This document shows positions 26,338 through 37,751 of a stretch of 64,000 nt of DNA, piece after piece. The stretch is from Bartonella clarridgeiae ATCC 51734 (lineage in GTDB: Bacteria > Pseudomonadota > Alphaproteobacteria > Rhizobiales > Rhizobiaceae). Position numbers and translations under genes: made by a program. The notes below the pieces were generated by a model. It searched no databases and had not been told where the DNA came from. It saw only the letters and a list, made by a program, of their open reading frames with translations. Location of the stretch: contig NZ_JADC01000010.1 in NCBI RefSeq assembly GCF_000518185.1, forward strand, positions 124,001-188,000, given 5' to 3'. Each line of letters opens with the position of its first letter. The stretch's first letter is position 1.

Positions 26338-27414
26338 ATGAGCACTGAAATGTTCATTCAATATTTCTTTAATGCGCTAGCATTAGGATCACTTTATGGG
26401 CTTATTGCAATTGGTTATACCATGGTTTATGGTATTCTAAGGTTAATTAATTTTGCTCACGGTGATCTCTTGATGCTGGGGGCGTATTTTTTTTCTTTTG
26501 CCACAATTAGCTTTATGCCTACATGGACTGCTATCTTACTTATATTGTTCGCAGTCTTAATTTATTATTCCCTATTTATCGGATTTAAAAAACAACAAAA
26601 AGTTTATTGGATTTCTATCTTTTTTATTCTTGTTTCAGGACTTATTTATTATTCACAAATTGCTCCGCAAGATTTTAAACCCATTTGGATTCTAGCCATT
26701 TGTTTTTCCATTTCTATTACAAGCGCAGTAGGAATTTTTATTGATCAGTTAGCTTATAAACCTTTGCGTGATGCTCCACGTATTTCGGTGCTTATCGGTG
26801 CGATTGGAATTTCCTTTCTTATTGAAAGCCTTGCAATCATGTTTTTTAGCAGCGTTCCAAAAACCGTAAAACAACCAGATTTTCTTGTAACGCCAATCTT
26901 ATGGTCTTTAGGAGAAGATTCAAATAGCATCATTCGAATTGCTCCCATGTCTCTCATCGTTCCTATTGTTTCATTTATTCTTGTTATCGTTTTGTTATGG
27001 ATTATCAATAAAACAAAACCTGGTCTTGCTATGCGTGCAATATCATACGATATTGAAACTACTTGTTTAATGGGTGTTTCTGTTAATAAGATTATTGCAT
27101 TTACATTTTGTATAGGTTCTGCATTAGGTGCCATAGCAGGCATTATGTGGTCTTTACGTTATCCTCAAATTCATCCTTATATGGGTTTGCTTCCTGGATT
27201 AAAAGCTTTTATTGCTGCCGTTATTGGAGGTATTGGATCAATTCCAGGAGCAATGCTGGGAGGTTTACTATTAGGATTTATTGAAATTATGGTCGTTGCC
27301 TTCTCTTCAACTTTATCTGGATATCGGGATGCTTTTGCTTTTATCCTTTTGATTCTTATCTTACTAGTAATGCCAACTGGTTTAATGGGTAAGAAAAATC
27401 AGGAGAAAATTTAA
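26338..27414 (+). CDS. livH: Branched-chain amino-acid type ABC transporter permease LivH
   Basis: Inner-membrane permease with the family start ALGSLYGLIAIGYTMVYGIL and INFAHGDLLMLGAY. Late conserved parts are SALGAIAGIMWSL and GLKAFIAAVIGGIGSIPGAM. At 358 residues it is about 50 longer than typical LivH. The extra material is a hydrophobic insert around residues 60-125 that probably adds one or two membrane segments. AAGGAACAAGAG precedes the ATG. Its stop overlaps the livM start. Confidence 0.92.
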   Translation: MSTEMFIQYFFNALALGSLYGLIAIGYTMVYGILRLINFAHGDLLMLGAYFFSFATISFMPTWTAILLILFAVLIYYSLFIGFKKQQKVYWISIFFILVSGLIYYSQIAPQDFKPIWILAICFSISITSAVGIFIDQLAYKPLRDAPRISVLIGAIGISFLIESLAIMFFSSVPKTVKQPDFLVTPILWSLGEDSNSIIRIAPMSLIVPIVSFILVIVLLWIINKTKPGLAMRAISYDIETTCLMGVSVNKIIAFTFCIGSALGAIAGIMWSLRYPQIHPYMGLLPGLKAFIAAVIGGIGSIPGAMLGGLLLGFIEIMVVAFSSTLSGYRDAFAFILLILILLVMPTGLMGKKNQEKI

Positions 27415-28478
27415 TGGTAAAATCATTAAGCATTTTTCTATCATTGGTTAGCATTATAATTTTTATTAGTTTTTTATTTTACGCTGATAACCATTTTAAC
27501 GACTACACACTGCGTATTATTAATCTTATCGCTATCAATGCGATATTAGCAATTTCACTCAATTTGATTTATGGATTTACAGGCATGTTTTCTCTTGGAC
27601 ATGCTGGTTTTATGGCAATTGGCGCTTATGTATGTGCAATTTTTCTTCTCTCTCCTGAACAAAAAGAGATGATGTGGATTTTAGAACCGATAGCTGAACC
27701 ATTGAAAAATTTGCAATTATCGTTTTTCTTTTCAGTTGTTATAAGTGGTCTATCTGCTGCAATTATAGGTTTGCTAATCGCTTTCCCTGTTTTGCGCCTT
27801 GGTGGTGATTATCTTGGAATTGCGACATTGGGCTTTGCGGAAATTATTCGTGTTCTCATTATCAATGCTACACCTTTTACAAATGGTTCATTAGGAATCA
27901 AAGGAATACCTCAATGTGCTACATTATGGTGGAATTATGGTTGGTTAGCATTTACAATAATTTTTATTATTCTTTTATTACAAAGCAATACAGGTAATGT
28001 ATTACGTGCTATTCGCGATGATGAAATCGCTGCGAAAACAATGGGAGTAAATGCTTTTTTTTATCGCTGTTTTTCCTTTACGATTGGTGCATTTTTTGCA
28101 GGTGTTGGCGGTGCACTAACCGCCGCTCTTATTTCAACCATTGATCCTAAAATGTTTAATTTTATCCTAACTTTTAATATTTTGATGATTGTTGTGGCTG
28201 GCGGTCTTGGTTCTATTACAGGTAGCGTTATAAGCAGCATTATTATTACAATCATGCTTGAGTCGCTTCGTATTGTTGAAAATCCATTAAACTTAGGCTT
28301 TATATATATTCCCGGAATACCAGGCTTACGGATGGTTATTTTTTCACTTATATTGTTAGTAATTATCTTATACTGGCGGAAAGGATTATTAGGCCAACGT
28401 GAATTTTCATGGAATTGGATTTGCAATTTTTTAATGAGGAGAAGTCTTTTTAATAACGAGAACGAGAGAAAACCATGA
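27414..28478 (+). CDS. livM: Branched-chain amino-acid type ABC transporter permease LivM
   Basis: Second membrane subunit of the transporter, 354 residues. Family motifs are LNLIYGFTGMFSLGHAGFMAIGAY, FPVLRLGGDYLGIATLGFAEIIRVL and AIRDDEIAAKTMGVN. It overlaps livH by one base and livG by four (ATGA), so translation is coupled. Confidence 0.93.
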   Translation: MVKSLSIFLSLVSIIIFISFLFYADNHFNDYTLRIINLIAINAILAISLNLIYGFTGMFSLGHAGFMAIGAYVCAIFLLSPEQKEMMWILEPIAEPLKNLQLSFFFSVVISGLSAAIIGLLIAFPVLRLGGDYLGIATLGFAEIIRVLIINATPFTNGSLGIKGIPQCATLWWNYGWLAFTIIFIILLLQSNTGNVLRAIRDDEIAAKTMGVNAFFYRCFSFTIGAFFAGVGGALTAALISTIDPKMFNFILTFNILMIVVAGGLGSITGSVISSIIITIMLESLRIVENPLNLGFIYIPGIPGLRMVIFSLILLVIILYWRKGLLGQREFSWNWICNFLMRRSLFNNENERKP

Positions 28479-29257
28479 ATGATACGATCCTCTCACTCAA
28501 TAATCTTACAATGCATTTCGGTGGTTTAATTGCTGTAAACAACGTTAATATGGCCATTAAACGAGGAACAATTACTGGATTAATTGGTCCAAATGGCGCT
28601 GGAAAAACTACAATTTTTAATATGATTTCTGGCTTTTACACACCAACAAATGGACAAATTCTGTTAAATAATCAAAAGATTTGTGGCCTTCCATCTTATA
28701 CTATTTGCAAACGCCATATTGCACGAACGTTTCAAAATATTCGCCTCTTTTCAGGATTAACAGTCTTACAAAACATCATGGTAGGTGCTCATATCCGACA
28801 AAAACAACCATGGTTTTCTGCTGCGTTATTATTACCAAACGCACTTAAAGAACAAAAACAAATTCGTAAAAATTCAATGGAGCTTCTTGAGCGACTTCAG
28901 CTCGACCATCTCGCTAATCAAAAAGCAATCACTTTACCTTATGGTGCACAACGACGTTTAGAAATTGCTCGAGCTCTAGCAACAAAACCAAAACTTCTGC
29001 TTCTTGATGAACCTGTAGCAGGTATGAATCCACAAGAGAGCGATAAATTAAGACAATTTATAGAAAAAGTCAAAAAAGAATTTGATCTTACAATCCTTCT
29101 GATTGAACATGATATGAAAGTTGTTATGAAACTTTGTCAATATATTTTTGTATTAGAATATGGCCATTGTATCGCTAATGGCACACCAGATGAAGTGCGC
29201 AATAACCCTAGAGTTATTGAAGCTTACCTTGGCGGAGATATATATGAATATTCTTGA
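28475..29257 (+). CDS. livG: Branched-chain amino-acid type ABC transporter ATPase LivG
   Basis: One of the two ATPases of the importer, 260 residues. Walker A is GPNGAGKTT, the signature is the LivG-type LPYGAQRRLEIARAL, and Walker B is LLLLDEPVAGMNP. ILLIEHDMKVVM is the H-loop region. The insertion between Q-loop and signature (HIRQKQPWF) is typical of LivG. The start overlaps livM by four bases and the end overlaps livF by 14. Confidence 0.95.
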   Translation: MNDTILSLNNLTMHFGGLIAVNNVNMAIKRGTITGLIGPNGAGKTTIFNMISGFYTPTNGQILLNNQKICGLPSYTICKRHIARTFQNIRLFSGLTVLQNIMVGAHIRQKQPWFSAALLLPNALKEQKQIRKNSMELLERLQLDHLANQKAITLPYGAQRRLEIARALATKPKLLLLDEPVAGMNPQESDKLRQFIEKVKKEFDLTILLIEHDMKVVMKLCQYIFVLEYGHCIANGTPDEVRNNPRVIEAYLGGDIYEYS

Positions 29258-29954
29258 AATAAAAAATCTTCATGTTCATTATGGTGCTATTAAAGCTATT
29301 CAAAACCTTTCTATGTCTATAAAAAAAGGCAGCATAGTTACTCTAATTGGAGCTAATGGAGCAGGAAAAAGCAGCACTATACACTCTATTGTAGGTCTTA
29401 ACCGATCGATTCACGGAGAAATTATATATAAAGGTGAATCCATCATAGGAAAACAGCCAGAAGAAATTTTGCGACTGGGTATTGCATTAACCCCTGAAGG
29501 AAGGCGTATTATACCCCACTTTACTGTTTTAGAGAATCTTCAGCTAGGAGCTTATATCTGTAATGATAAAGCTACAATCACTCGCAATATCGAGTGGATA
29601 TTTGATTTATTTCCACGCTTGCGTGAAAGATCGACGCAACTAAGTGGTACAATGTCAGGTGGTGAGCAGCAAATGTTAGCTGTAGGTCGTACTCTTATGA
29701 GTAATCCTGATATGATTATATTAGATGAACCATCTCTTGGCTTAGCACCACTTCTTGTAAAAGAAATTTTTTCGATTATTAAAAAAATCAATGATATGGG
29801 AAAAACTGTTCTTCTTATTGAACAGAATGCATTTGCAGCACTTTCTATTGCTAATTATGCCTATATTTTAGAAGTAGGAAAAATTTTATTCCACGGTAAA
29901 GGCAAAGCTATGCTTTCCGATCCACGTGTCAAAGATGCATATCTCGGCAATTAA
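29244..29954 (+). CDS. livF: Branched-chain amino-acid type ABC transporter ATPase LivF
   Basis: Second ATPase, 236 residues from the ATG at 29244 (MNILEIKNLHVHYGAIKAI), with GGAG upstream. Longer frames starting near 29160 lie inside livG and are not believable. Walker A is GANGAGKSS, the signature MSGGEQQMLAVGRTL, and Walker B MIILDEPSLGLAP. It closes the five-gene liv operon. Confidence 0.95.
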   Translation: MNILEIKNLHVHYGAIKAIQNLSMSIKKGSIVTLIGANGAGKSSTIHSIVGLNRSIHGEIIYKGESIIGKQPEEILRLGIALTPEGRRIIPHFTVLENLQLGAYICNDKATITRNIEWIFDLFPRLRERSTQLSGTMSGGEQQMLAVGRTLMSNPDMIILDEPSLGLAPLLVKEIFSIIKKINDMGKTVLLIEQNAFAALSIANYAYILEVGKILFHGKGKAMLSDPRVKDAYLGN

Positions 29955-31299
29955 AAAATTACAATGCAAAAATTGATATTATATTGATCTGAAAAACTCT
30001 TATCTCTTATTTCAATAGAAACGTAATCATCTCATCCAATTTGTCATAAAAAACGAAATCGGGATACTTAGTATCTTATTTTACCTAAATTATTTAACTT
30101 TACTGACTATGCAATCAACTACAAACTTTCTTTTCGTCCATAAATTATTTAAATTTTTTCAAATGAAGAAAATGAATATACTTAAATTAGATTTCTATTT
30201 GTTTTCTGCATTAGTTTAACCAAAGTAGTTTAATTATAAAGATAGAGATTATTACATTGATTAAGTATGTTAATGTAGACAAAAAAATAGCGTTAAATAA
30301 CATAAGCACTCTAATCTTGAATATCACAACTAATCTATAAACAATTTATACTGAGACAATTTGCCTCTGTTGAGCATAAGATTCTGAGCTGAAATAAGAT
30401 ATATGCATTATACAAAAATACAAAAGAGAACGCTAACTTCTTATCTTATATCATCATAAACAATACCGTATCTATAAATATCATAAACTTTTATGAAATG
30501 AATCCATTTCTTTAAAGATATTTTTATAGTCTAGTAGCTTTCTAACCAGGGATTCTAGCTTTGTTATTACAAAATGATAAGCACCTCACCATAAGCAACA
30601 TCAGAAAAATTTTAGTGCATATAATTATTGCTCATCATAAGTATTTTTTGCCTTATAATACTGATCTTGTGTAATTTTATCTTACAAATAATCAGCAAAA
30701 CCAGATTCTATACTCAATCCATAATGCTTACAGCATATGAAGGGTCACATCTCATTTTAATCATTTTTTTCATGCGATATTGGTATTGATAGAAATACCA
30801 AAATCAAAAATACAAAGATATACTGGTATTTGAGGTTAAAGAAAAAAGCAAAAAATGCAATGGATGTCTTTCAAGAGTAAAAAGAACTTCTGGATATTGA
30901 AATGTGTGCTAAATATCATATGTCAGCGTACAATAAATCCTAATCACCTTTCTTTATGCTATTACGTAAACTCTTAGTGTTATAGTTGATTATCATTTTC
31001 ATTTGCAAATGCAATGCGGTCATCAATTTAATTCACTTTTGTAAAATATCAAAAAACCTCTACGATAAAGTGATCTTTACGTAAAAATTTAAATTGGCTT
31101 CTGATATAAAATACTTCTTACTTTTTAGGTATTTCATAATAACTGTTGTTCTACTTTCATATTTTAAACTGACTTATCGAAAGATGGATTTGATTATTGA
31201 TCGTGCATTATGTTTATTTTTAAAATACAGCTTTTTATAACACAACATTTAAATAAAGTTGCATCATTCATTAATGCTAAACTGTTAAATTTTTTGTTT
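29955..31299. other. 1.3 kb gene-free stretch
   Basis: No intact gene, RNA gene or clear repeat. On the minus strand around 30728-30625 a frame with one internal stop reads HYGLSIESGFADYL and then DKITQDQYYKAKNTYDEQ, suggesting a decayed gene I cannot name. The rest looks like random AT-rich sequence. Confidence 0.5.
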
Positions 31300-32784
31300 T
31301 TATGGCCACCATTTTTCAGCATTTAGTATTCCTGCTGCCTGTTCTATAATATACGCTATTTTTAAAATAACTTCCTCAGAAAAAGACCTACCTATCAATT
31401 GTAATCCTAAAGGCAAACCATTTAATGATAAACCCGCAGGGACAGAAATTCCAGGTAAGCCAGCCATATTAACTGGCACAGTAAAAATATCATTTAGATA
31501 CATGGCTATTGTATCATTCTTTATTTTTTCATCCGCAATACTAAAGGCAGAAGTCGGTGTTGTAGGGGTTAGAATAGCATCGATACCAAGATCAAAACAA
31601 TGATCGAAATCACGTTTAATTAATGTTCGTACTCTCTGAGCTTTAAGATAATAAGCATCATAATACCCTGCTGAAAGAACGTAAGTTCCAATTAGAATAC
31701 GCCGCTTAACCTCATCACCAAAACCAGCTGAACGGGTATTTTCATACATTTCAATAACATCTTTTCCTGATACGCGAAGTCCAAAACGAACACCATCATA
31801 GCGAGCTAAATTAGAAGATGCTTCTGCAGGAGCTACAATATAGTAAGCAGGCAAAGAATACTTTGTATGAGGCAATGAAATATTGATGATTTCTGCTCCT
31901 GCCTCTTTTAACCAATTGATTCCTTTTTGCCAAAGATCGACAATCTCATCAGACATTCCTTCAATGTAATATTCTTTTGGGATACCAATTTTCATTCCTT
32001 TGATTGATTGACCAAGATAGTTTTCATAATCAAGTACCGGTAAATCAACTGAAGTTGAATCTTTATCATCAAAAGAAGCCATTGATTTTAACATAATTGC
32101 ACAATCACGAACATCTCGTCCAACAGGACCTGCCTGATCAAGTGACGAAGCATAAGCTATCATTCCCCAACGCGAACATCGTCCATAAGTTGGTTTTATT
32201 CCTACAGTACCAGTAAAAGCTGCTGGCTGACGTATTGATCCTCCGGTATCGGTTGCTGTTGCTCCCGCACAAAGACGAGCTGCAACAGCAGCAGCAGAAC
32301 CTCCTGAAGAACCACCAGGAACAAGTTTTTCATCTGATTCTTTTTTTCGCCATGGATTAATAGTTGGGCCATAACACGATGTTTCATTGGATGACCCCAT
32401 AGCAAACTCATCCATATTCAGCTTGCCCAACATAACTGCGCCATCTTTCCATAAATTAGCAGTTACAGTTGATTCATATTTCGGTTTAAAACCATCAAGA
32501 ATATATGAACAAGCCTGAGTGTGTATGTCTTGCGTCGCAAAGAGATCCTTAATCCCCAATGGAATACCTTCTAAAATGCCAGCCTCCCCTTTAGCCAAGC
32601 GAATATCTGATTCAGCTGCCATTTTTCTTGCTTGTTCTGCAGTTACTGCTACATAAGCGTTCAGAATTGGATTAGCCAATTCAATCGCTTTCAAATAAGC
32701 CTCTGTCAATTCAACTGCTTTCAGATCTCCCTTTTTTAAAGCATCACGGGCTTGTGCAATTGTTAAGGTTGTTAAATCAGTCAT
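31300..32784 (-). CDS. gatA: Glutamyl/aspartyl-tRNA amidotransferase subunit A
   Basis: Amidase subunit of GatCAB, which converts Glu-tRNA(Gln) and Asp-tRNA(Asn) to the amidated forms. The catalytic Lys-Ser-Ser triad is visible: K79 in [10 protein letters not shown], the cis-serine in [16 protein letters not shown], and the nucleophile in [13 protein letters not shown]. The length of 494 residues is typical. It lies 31 bases after gatC. gatB is not in this window. Confidence 0.96.
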   Translation of the reverse strand: MTDLTTLTIAQARDALKKGDLKAVELTEAYLKAIELANPILNAYVAVTAEQARKMAAESDIRLAKGEAGILEGIPLGIKDLFATQDIHTQACSYILDGFKPKYESTVTANLWKDGAVMLGKLNMDEFAMGSSNETSCYGPTINPWRKKESDEKLVPGGSSGGSAAAVAARLCAGATATDTGGSIRQPAAFTGTVGIKPTYGRCSRWGMIAYASSLDQAGPVGRDVRDCAIMLKSMASFDDKDSTSVDLPVLDYENYLGQSIKGMKIGIPKEYYIEGMSDEIVDLWQKGINWLKEAGAEIINISLPHTKYSLPAYYIVAPAEASSNLARYDGVRFGLRVSGKDVIEMYENTRSAGFGDEVKRRILIGTYVLSAGYYDAYYLKAQRVRTLIKRDFDHCFDLGIDAILTPTTPTSAFSIADEKIKNDTIAMYLNDIFTVPVNMAGLPGISVPAGLSLNGLPLGLQLIGRSFSEEVILKIAYIIEQAAGILNAEKWWP

Positions 32785-32815
32785 GTTGATTCTCGAATTT
32801 TTAAAATGTAAAAAA

Positions 32816-33103
32816 TTATTCGACTACTTTTGGAACAAGAAAAAAATTTTCTTCTGCTAAAGGCGCGTTTGCTATAATATCTGTGGCCTTATTACCGTCC
32901 GTTACTTTATCCTCACGTCTTCTTAAAGCCATCGGAATTACTGATGTTAATAGTTCAACTCCATTAACATCAATTTCATTAAGTTGTTTTACAAAATCTA
33001 AAACGGTATTAAACTCCTCTGTTATACGCTCAACTTCATCATTATGGATAGCAATACGTGCTAACTTTGCTACCCGCTTGACTGTTTTACTATCAACAGA
33101 CAT
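32816..33103 (-). CDS. gatC: Glutamyl/aspartyl-tRNA amidotransferase subunit C
   Basis: Small subunit that stabilises GatA. The 95-residue protein has the family pattern [20 protein letters not shown], then [20 protein letters not shown], and ends [11 protein letters not shown]. It is cotranscribed with gatA and divergent from ruvX. Confidence 0.94.
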   Translation of the reverse strand: MSVDSKTVKRVAKLARIAIHNDEVERITEEFNTVLDFVKQLNEIDVNGVELLTSVIPMALRRREDKVTDGNKATDIIANAPLAEENFFLVPKVVE

Positions 33104-33259
33104 ATTACGCCTTTCTATTTGATTTACTCTAACATTATTAACCTATTCATTTCTTGGCTATACAAGTCTATACCTATAAGCGCAAGAATATTGGTATTTA
33201 CTCCAAAATTTTGTTATAGTAACTAACCTAAAATATTAAGCTATCCCAAGCATATAAAC

Positions 33260-33754
33260 ATGGCCATTATCAACATAAATGAAGTTACTACACATCTTTT
33301 ACTTGGGCAAACAATAGCAAGCTTAGATTTGGGTACAAAAACAATTGGAATTGCTATTTCTGATATTAGCTTAACATTTTCAAATCCACGACCTGTTATT
33401 CATAGAAAAAAATTTACATTAGATGCTCTCACACTTGTAAAAGTTTTTAACAATGAAAATGTAGGAGCTATTGTTATTGGCTTACCCATTAATATGGATG
33501 GAAGCAATGGTCCACGTGTTCAAGCAACAAAAACTTTTGTCAGTAATATGGCAATGTATACAAAAATTCCATTTGTTTTTTGGGATGAGCGATTATCAAC
33601 AACTGCTGCAGAACGCTACCTTTTAGAAATAGATATGTCGCGCTCTAAGAGAAAATCACGTATTGATTCAGCTGCTGCTGCTTTCATTTTACAAGGTGCT
33701 CTCGATAGAATTCAGACTCTGCCATCAAACAGTAGGATAGAGAACATCCAATAA
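33260..33754 (+). CDS. ruvX: RuvX/YqgF Holliday-junction resolvase-like protein
   Basis: RNase H-fold nuclease family protein (YqgF), implicated in 16S rRNA 5'-end processing and possibly junction resolution. The acidic motif is in [15 protein letters not shown] (near residue 23), then [18 protein letters not shown] and [31 protein letters not shown] carries the last acidic residue. 164 residues. The 3' end overlaps the convergent AidB-like gene by 30 bases. Confidence 0.93.
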   Translation: MAIININEVTTHLLLGQTIASLDLGTKTIGIAISDISLTFSNPRPVIHRKKFTLDALTLVKVFNNENVGAIVIGLPINMDGSNGPRVQATKTFVSNMAMYTKIPFVFWDERLSTTAAERYLLEIDMSRSKRKSRIDSAAAAFILQGALDRIQTLPSNSRIENIQ

Positions 33755-35353
33755 TTGTGCTGGATTATATCGCGCAATCAACATGCCATAAGATGATCTC
33801 CATTGTCCTCCAAGGCGACTTTCCATATAAGCGTTCACAACATGCTCCACCTCTGTATAACGTAATGCTGCACTAGCAGATGCATATGCCATTTGCTCAA
33901 CAAAAAACCTACCAGCTCCCTCATTTGTCGATGCCATATTCACAGCGGATTTAATAATTTCAATCGCTCGTGGACCAGCTGGTCCAATATCTGCTGAAAT
34001 TTTCTCTAATAATTGCTGAAATAATCCAGGTGCTTTATCCCCTATAAGAATTGCATCCTTTACCAATTGATTAACACCACTATTTTTAACTATTCGTGCA
34101 GGACTATCACGCAATATTTGTAACAACGGATTATTATCCATAAAACTTTCTATGCCAACCTGTGCAATAATTTCACCGACAATCGGAATAACTAATTGAC
34201 TGACATGACAAGCGACAATAGGTGTCATAATGCGTGCAAAGGCTGCCTCAGAACGATTACTTGCAGCGTTATCAAACGCTCGTGCTAAACGCATAACCAA
34301 TGCTTGTGAAGCAGCTATATCAAGTGCAATATCAGCAAAAATACGCTCTGTTAATGGTGGAAAAGGCTGATTTAACATTTTCTGCCGAAGAAAATTTATA
34401 CTAAACTGAAGTGCAGCCCGCAGAACACCTGCTGATATTATAGCTTGATCGAAACGCATCATGGTTTCGATATCCTTGATGACCTTAGCCCCTTCTCCGA
34501 TATTACCCAAAAGCCAACCACAACAATCTCGGAATTCTACAACTCCCTCTGGAGCTGAATATTCTCCAGACCGCTGAATTAAATAACGAACTAATATAAT
34601 ACCATTTAATAAGCCATTTTCTTGCATGCGTGGAACTAAAAAGCAGCTTAAAAGGCCATCTATCTCGGCGCTAACAATATATCCATCAGCCATTGGATTA
34701 ATAACTTGTGTTTTTATAATATTTAAACGATATAAGTCACGCCCCATTTTTTCATCAAAAGAAATTCTCTGAACAGCTGGAACGTTCAAAGCATATTTTT
34801 CACTTTCCTCAATGTTATCAAAAGCATAGGTCAGTGAAGCTCCTTTTTTATTATCAATAGCCTTAGAAGACAAATCATATTGGCGTGATAAAAGCATATC
34901 TTTCCATTTTTTAAATAACTCAACATCGCCAATTAACACTGCAATAGCGGCACTCGCTACAATGATTTCATTCAAATGTCCCGTTTCTAAACCAGCCAAT
35001 AGAGCCAAACGAATAGCACGTGCCTGATAACGCACTCCATTTTCTGAAGTTGTATTTTCCCAAAGTGAAGCAACTAAACCTGCTTGTCTAGAATATCGTT
35101 GCAGAGTATGATAAGAAGGGTGAATATCTAATTCTTCTTTTGGTTGTCCCCATCCATTGTTATAGCGCAATGTCGGCCGATAGCTATTTGCTAAACGAGC
35201 AAGATCCCAAGCTTCATCACTCGCCACAAAGGCCCCTATTTCCTCAAAACTTGCTAATAAGGAGGTAGGCAAAGTAGATGCAATACGAAACATAAGCGTA
35301 TCACTAAGAAATGCATTTTTTCGGTGAATATTCTGCGTGGATACAACACTCAT
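33725..35353 (-). CDS. AidB-like acyl-CoA dehydrogenase family protein
   Basis: 542-residue flavoprotein-like protein of the AidB branch of acyl-CoA dehydrogenases; E. coli AidB is part of the adaptive response to alkylation. I set the start at [14 protein letters not shown] (35353), with AGGA upstream. AidB-like parts are [26 protein letters not shown], and [16 protein letters not shown]. The usual late motif WEGSGNV, expected after the LREAP segment, reads VKNSGVNQ here. Substrate and flavin contacts may therefore be altered. Activity is uncertain. Confidence 0.75.
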   Translation of the reverse strand: MSVVSTQNIHRKNAFLSDTLMFRIASTLPTSLLASFEEIGAFVASDEAWDLARLANSYRPTLRYNNGWGQPKEELDIHPSYHTLQRYSRQAGLVASLWENTTSENGVRYQARAIRLALLAGLETGHLNEIIVASAAIAVLIGDVELFKKWKDMLLSRQYDLSSKAIDNKKGASLTYAFDNIEESEKYALNVPAVQRISFDEKMGRDLYRLNIIKTQVINPMADGYIVSAEIDGLLSCFLVPRMQENGLLNGIILVRYLIQRSGEYSAPEGVVEFRDCCGWLLGNIGEGAKVIKDIETMMRFDQAIISAGVLRAALQFSINFLRQKMLNQPFPPLTERIFADIALDIAASQALVMRLARAFDNAASNRSEAAFARIMTPIVACHVSQLVIPIVGEIIAQVGIESFMDNNPLLQILRDSPARIVKNSGVNQLVKDAILIGDKAPGLFQQLLEKISADIGPAGPRAIEIIKSAVNMASTNEGAGRFFVEQMAYASASAALRYTEVEHVVNAYMESRLGGQWRSSYGMLIARYNPAQLLDVLYPTV

Positions 35354-35475
35354 ATAGTATATTCCTATTATTAGAATCACTCACATCATAGACTATTTGT
35401 CTTTTTACGGCTAAAAACATTTATTATATTTAAACAAATGCTTGTTTAATCTTTTTAGAGATCTATAGAAATGCT

Positions 35476-36441
35476 ATGATTCATAATACTGTTTTTCCAA
35501 TTTTTCCCCACCGACATCTTTTAGGTATTAAAAACCTTAGTGTACAAGATCTTAACATATTACTTGATCGCGCAGATGAGAATGTCCTCTTTTCCCAAAA
35601 AATTGATAAAAAAAAATCTATCTTACATGGGCGTACTCAAATTAATCTCTTCTTTGAAGCCTCTACAAGAACTCAATCTTCATTTGAATTAGCTGGAAAA
35701 CGACTAGGAGCAGACGTGATGAATATAGCTATTAGCAATTCATCCGTTAAAAAAGGAGAAACATTAATCGATACAGCGACAACTCTTAATGCAATGAAGC
35801 CTGATATACTAATCATTCGCCATAGCTGTGCTGGAACTGCAGCCCTTTTAGCACAAAAAGTTGATTGTTGCGTAGTTAATGCAGGTGATGGAGCACATGA
35901 ACACCCAACACAGGCTTTATTAGACGCACTAACCATTAGAAGAATAAAAGGTCATATTGAAGGATTAACTGTTGCAATTTGTGGCGATATCTTACATTCA
36001 CGCGTTGCACGTTCTAATATTATCAGCCTTAATGCTTTAGGAGCTCGCATTCGTGTTGTTGCTCCATCAACACTTCTACCTACTCAAATCTCAAATATGA
36101 GCGTTGAAGTATTTAATACAATGAAGGAAGGTCTTAAAGGTGCCGATGTTATAATGATGCTGCGCTTACAGCGCGAGCGTATGAGGAGTGCTTTCATTCC
36201 TTCCATTCATGAATATTTCCATTATTTTGGTTTGCACAAAGAAAACTTAGCATATGCTAAAAATGATTGTATTATCATGCATCCTGGCCCAATAAACCGT
36301 GGTGTAGAAATTGCTTCTGATATAGCAGATAGTGCACAAAGTGTGATTCATACACAAGTGGAATTGGGTATTGCTGTGCGCATGGCTGTCATGGAATCTT
36401 TATTAGATTTGCGCCATAATTGGAGTAAAGAAAAGAAATGA
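35476..36441 (+). CDS. pyrB: Aspartate carbamoyltransferase catalytic subunit
   Basis: Joins carbamoyl phosphate and aspartate in pyrimidine synthesis. Carbamoyl phosphate binding is shown by [20 protein letters not shown], and [12 protein letters not shown] with [11 protein letters not shown] are family hallmarks. 321 residues. No pyrI regulatory chain is present. The stop overlaps pyrC by four bases, so the two are coupled, as expected for a PyrB that assembles with a dihydroorotase-like partner. Confidence 0.95.
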   Translation: MIHNTVFPIFPHRHLLGIKNLSVQDLNILLDRADENVLFSQKIDKKKSILHGRTQINLFFEASTRTQSSFELAGKRLGADVMNIAISNSSVKKGETLIDTATTLNAMKPDILIIRHSCAGTAALLAQKVDCCVVNAGDGAHEHPTQALLDALTIRRIKGHIEGLTVAICGDILHSRVARSNIISLNALGARIRVVAPSTLLPTQISNMSVEVFNTMKEGLKGADVIMMLRLQRERMRSAFIPSIHEYFHYFGLHKENLAYAKNDCIIMHPGPINRGVEIASDIADSAQSVIHTQVELGIAVRMAVMESLLDLRHNWSKEKK

Positions 36442-37751
36442 CAAGACCTATAGTTTTTCAAAACGCCCGTATTGTTGATCCTTCACGCGCAATTGATGAA
36501 ATTGGTACAGTTATCATTAAGAATGGGTTGATTGTAACCGCTGGAAAAGAAGCTCTAAATCAAGGGATACCAGAAGGAGCAGAAATCATTGATGCACAAG
36601 ATAAAGCTATTCTCCCTGGACTTGTTGATGCTCAAGTCTTTGTCGGTGAACCGGGAATTGAACACCGTGAAATGATCTCTTCAGCAAGCCAATCTGCAGC
36701 AGCCGGTGGTATCACCTCGTTTCTTATGATGCCCGATACACGGACAATAATTGATAATGTAGCTCTTATCAAATTTATTACATGCACAGCACATGAAACA
36801 TCATTGGTTAATATTCATCCAGTTGCTGCTATCACTCAAGGTCTGAAAGGGCAAGAAATCACTGAATTTGGTTTATTGAAAGATGCAGGAGCTATTGCCT
36901 TTAGTGAAGGAAAAAAAACACTTCAAAACTCAGCTGTTATGCGGCGCGCAATGACTTATGCACGCGATTTTGATGTCGCATTGATCCACGAAACACAAGA
37001 CCATGATCTTACTGATCAAGGCGTTATGAATGAAGGTTTATTAGCAAGTTGGCTGGGTTTTTTGGGAATTCCTCGTGAAGCAGAAGTGATTCCACTAGAA
37101 AGAGACTTACGGCTAGCTGTTCTGACACAAACGCGCTACCATGCAGCACAAATATCAACAGCTATGTCTGCTGACGCTGTTCGTTTAGCAAAACAGCATA
37201 GTGAAAAAATTTCAGTTGGCGTATCCATTAATCATTTATCCTTGAATGAAAATGATATTGGTGAATATCGCACTTTTTTCCGCTTAATGCCCCCATTACG
37301 TGCAGAAGAAGATCGTATAGCAATGATTAAAGCAATAAAAGATGGGACATTGGATATTATTACTTCTTCACATGATCCTCAAGGGATTGATACAAAATGT
37401 TTACCATTCCAAGAAGCTGAAACAGGTGCTATTGGCATGGAAACTTTATTAAGTGCAGCTTTACGCCTTTATCACAATGAAACTGTACCTCTTTTACGAT
37501 TAGCTGAACTTTTATCAACAGCACCTGCAAAACTATTTGGTCTTAATGCTGGAACACTGATGAAAGGTGCTCATGCAGATCTTATTTTAGTTGATTTGGA
37601 AGAGCCATGGGTCTTATCCCTAGATATGCTGCATTCACGTTCAAAAAATACTCCCTTCGAAAATGCTCATTTTCAAGGACGTGTTCTCCAAACCTTTGTA
37701 AAAGGACAATCAGTATTTAAAATTAATCGACAAAGCAAACGAGATTATTGA
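36438..37751 (+). CDS. pyrC: Dihydroorotase-like protein lacking metal ligands (PyrC')
   Basis: 437-residue amidohydrolase-fold protein related to class I dihydroorotase. The canonical metal and substrate motif DxHxHxREPG reads D64-A-Q66-V-F68-V-G70-E-P-G, so both histidines and the arginine are replaced. Other family parts persist: [32 protein letters not shown] and [20 protein letters not shown]. In Pseudomonas, a similar non-catalytic PyrC' is needed to assemble the active aspartate carbamoyltransferase. By analogy this gene is probably structural, and an active dihydroorotase should be encoded elsewhere. Confidence 0.85.
   Translation: MTRPIVFQNARIVDPSRAIDEIGTVIIKNGLIVTAGKEALNQGIPEGAEIIDAQDKAILPGLVDAQVFVGEPGIEHREMISSASQSAAAGGITSFLMMPDTRTIIDNVALIKFITCTAHETSLVNIHPVAAITQGLKGQEITEFGLLKDAGAIAFSEGKKTLQNSAVMRRAMTYARDFDVALIHETQDHDLTDQGVMNEGLLASWLGFLGIPREAEVIPLERDLRLAVLTQTRYHAAQISTAMSADAVRLAKQHSEKISVGVSINHLSLNENDIGEYRTFFRLMPPLRAEEDRIAMIKAIKDGTLDIITSSHDPQGIDTKCLPFQEAETGAIGMETLLSAALRLYHNETVPLLRLAELLSTAPAKLFGLNAGTLMKGAHADLILVDLEEPWVLSLDMLHSRSKNTPFENAHFQGRVLQTFVKGQSVFKINRQSKRDY

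Noticed and set aside
29160-29243. Longer start for livF inside livG
   Set aside because: The added residues have no family similarity. The ATG at 29244 has GGAG upstream and gives the normal length.
30980-31010. Fur/Irr-box-like sequence TGATTATCATTTTCATTTGC
   Set aside because: It has no adjacent gene start in a suitable orientation, and such patterns are frequent in AT-rich DNA.
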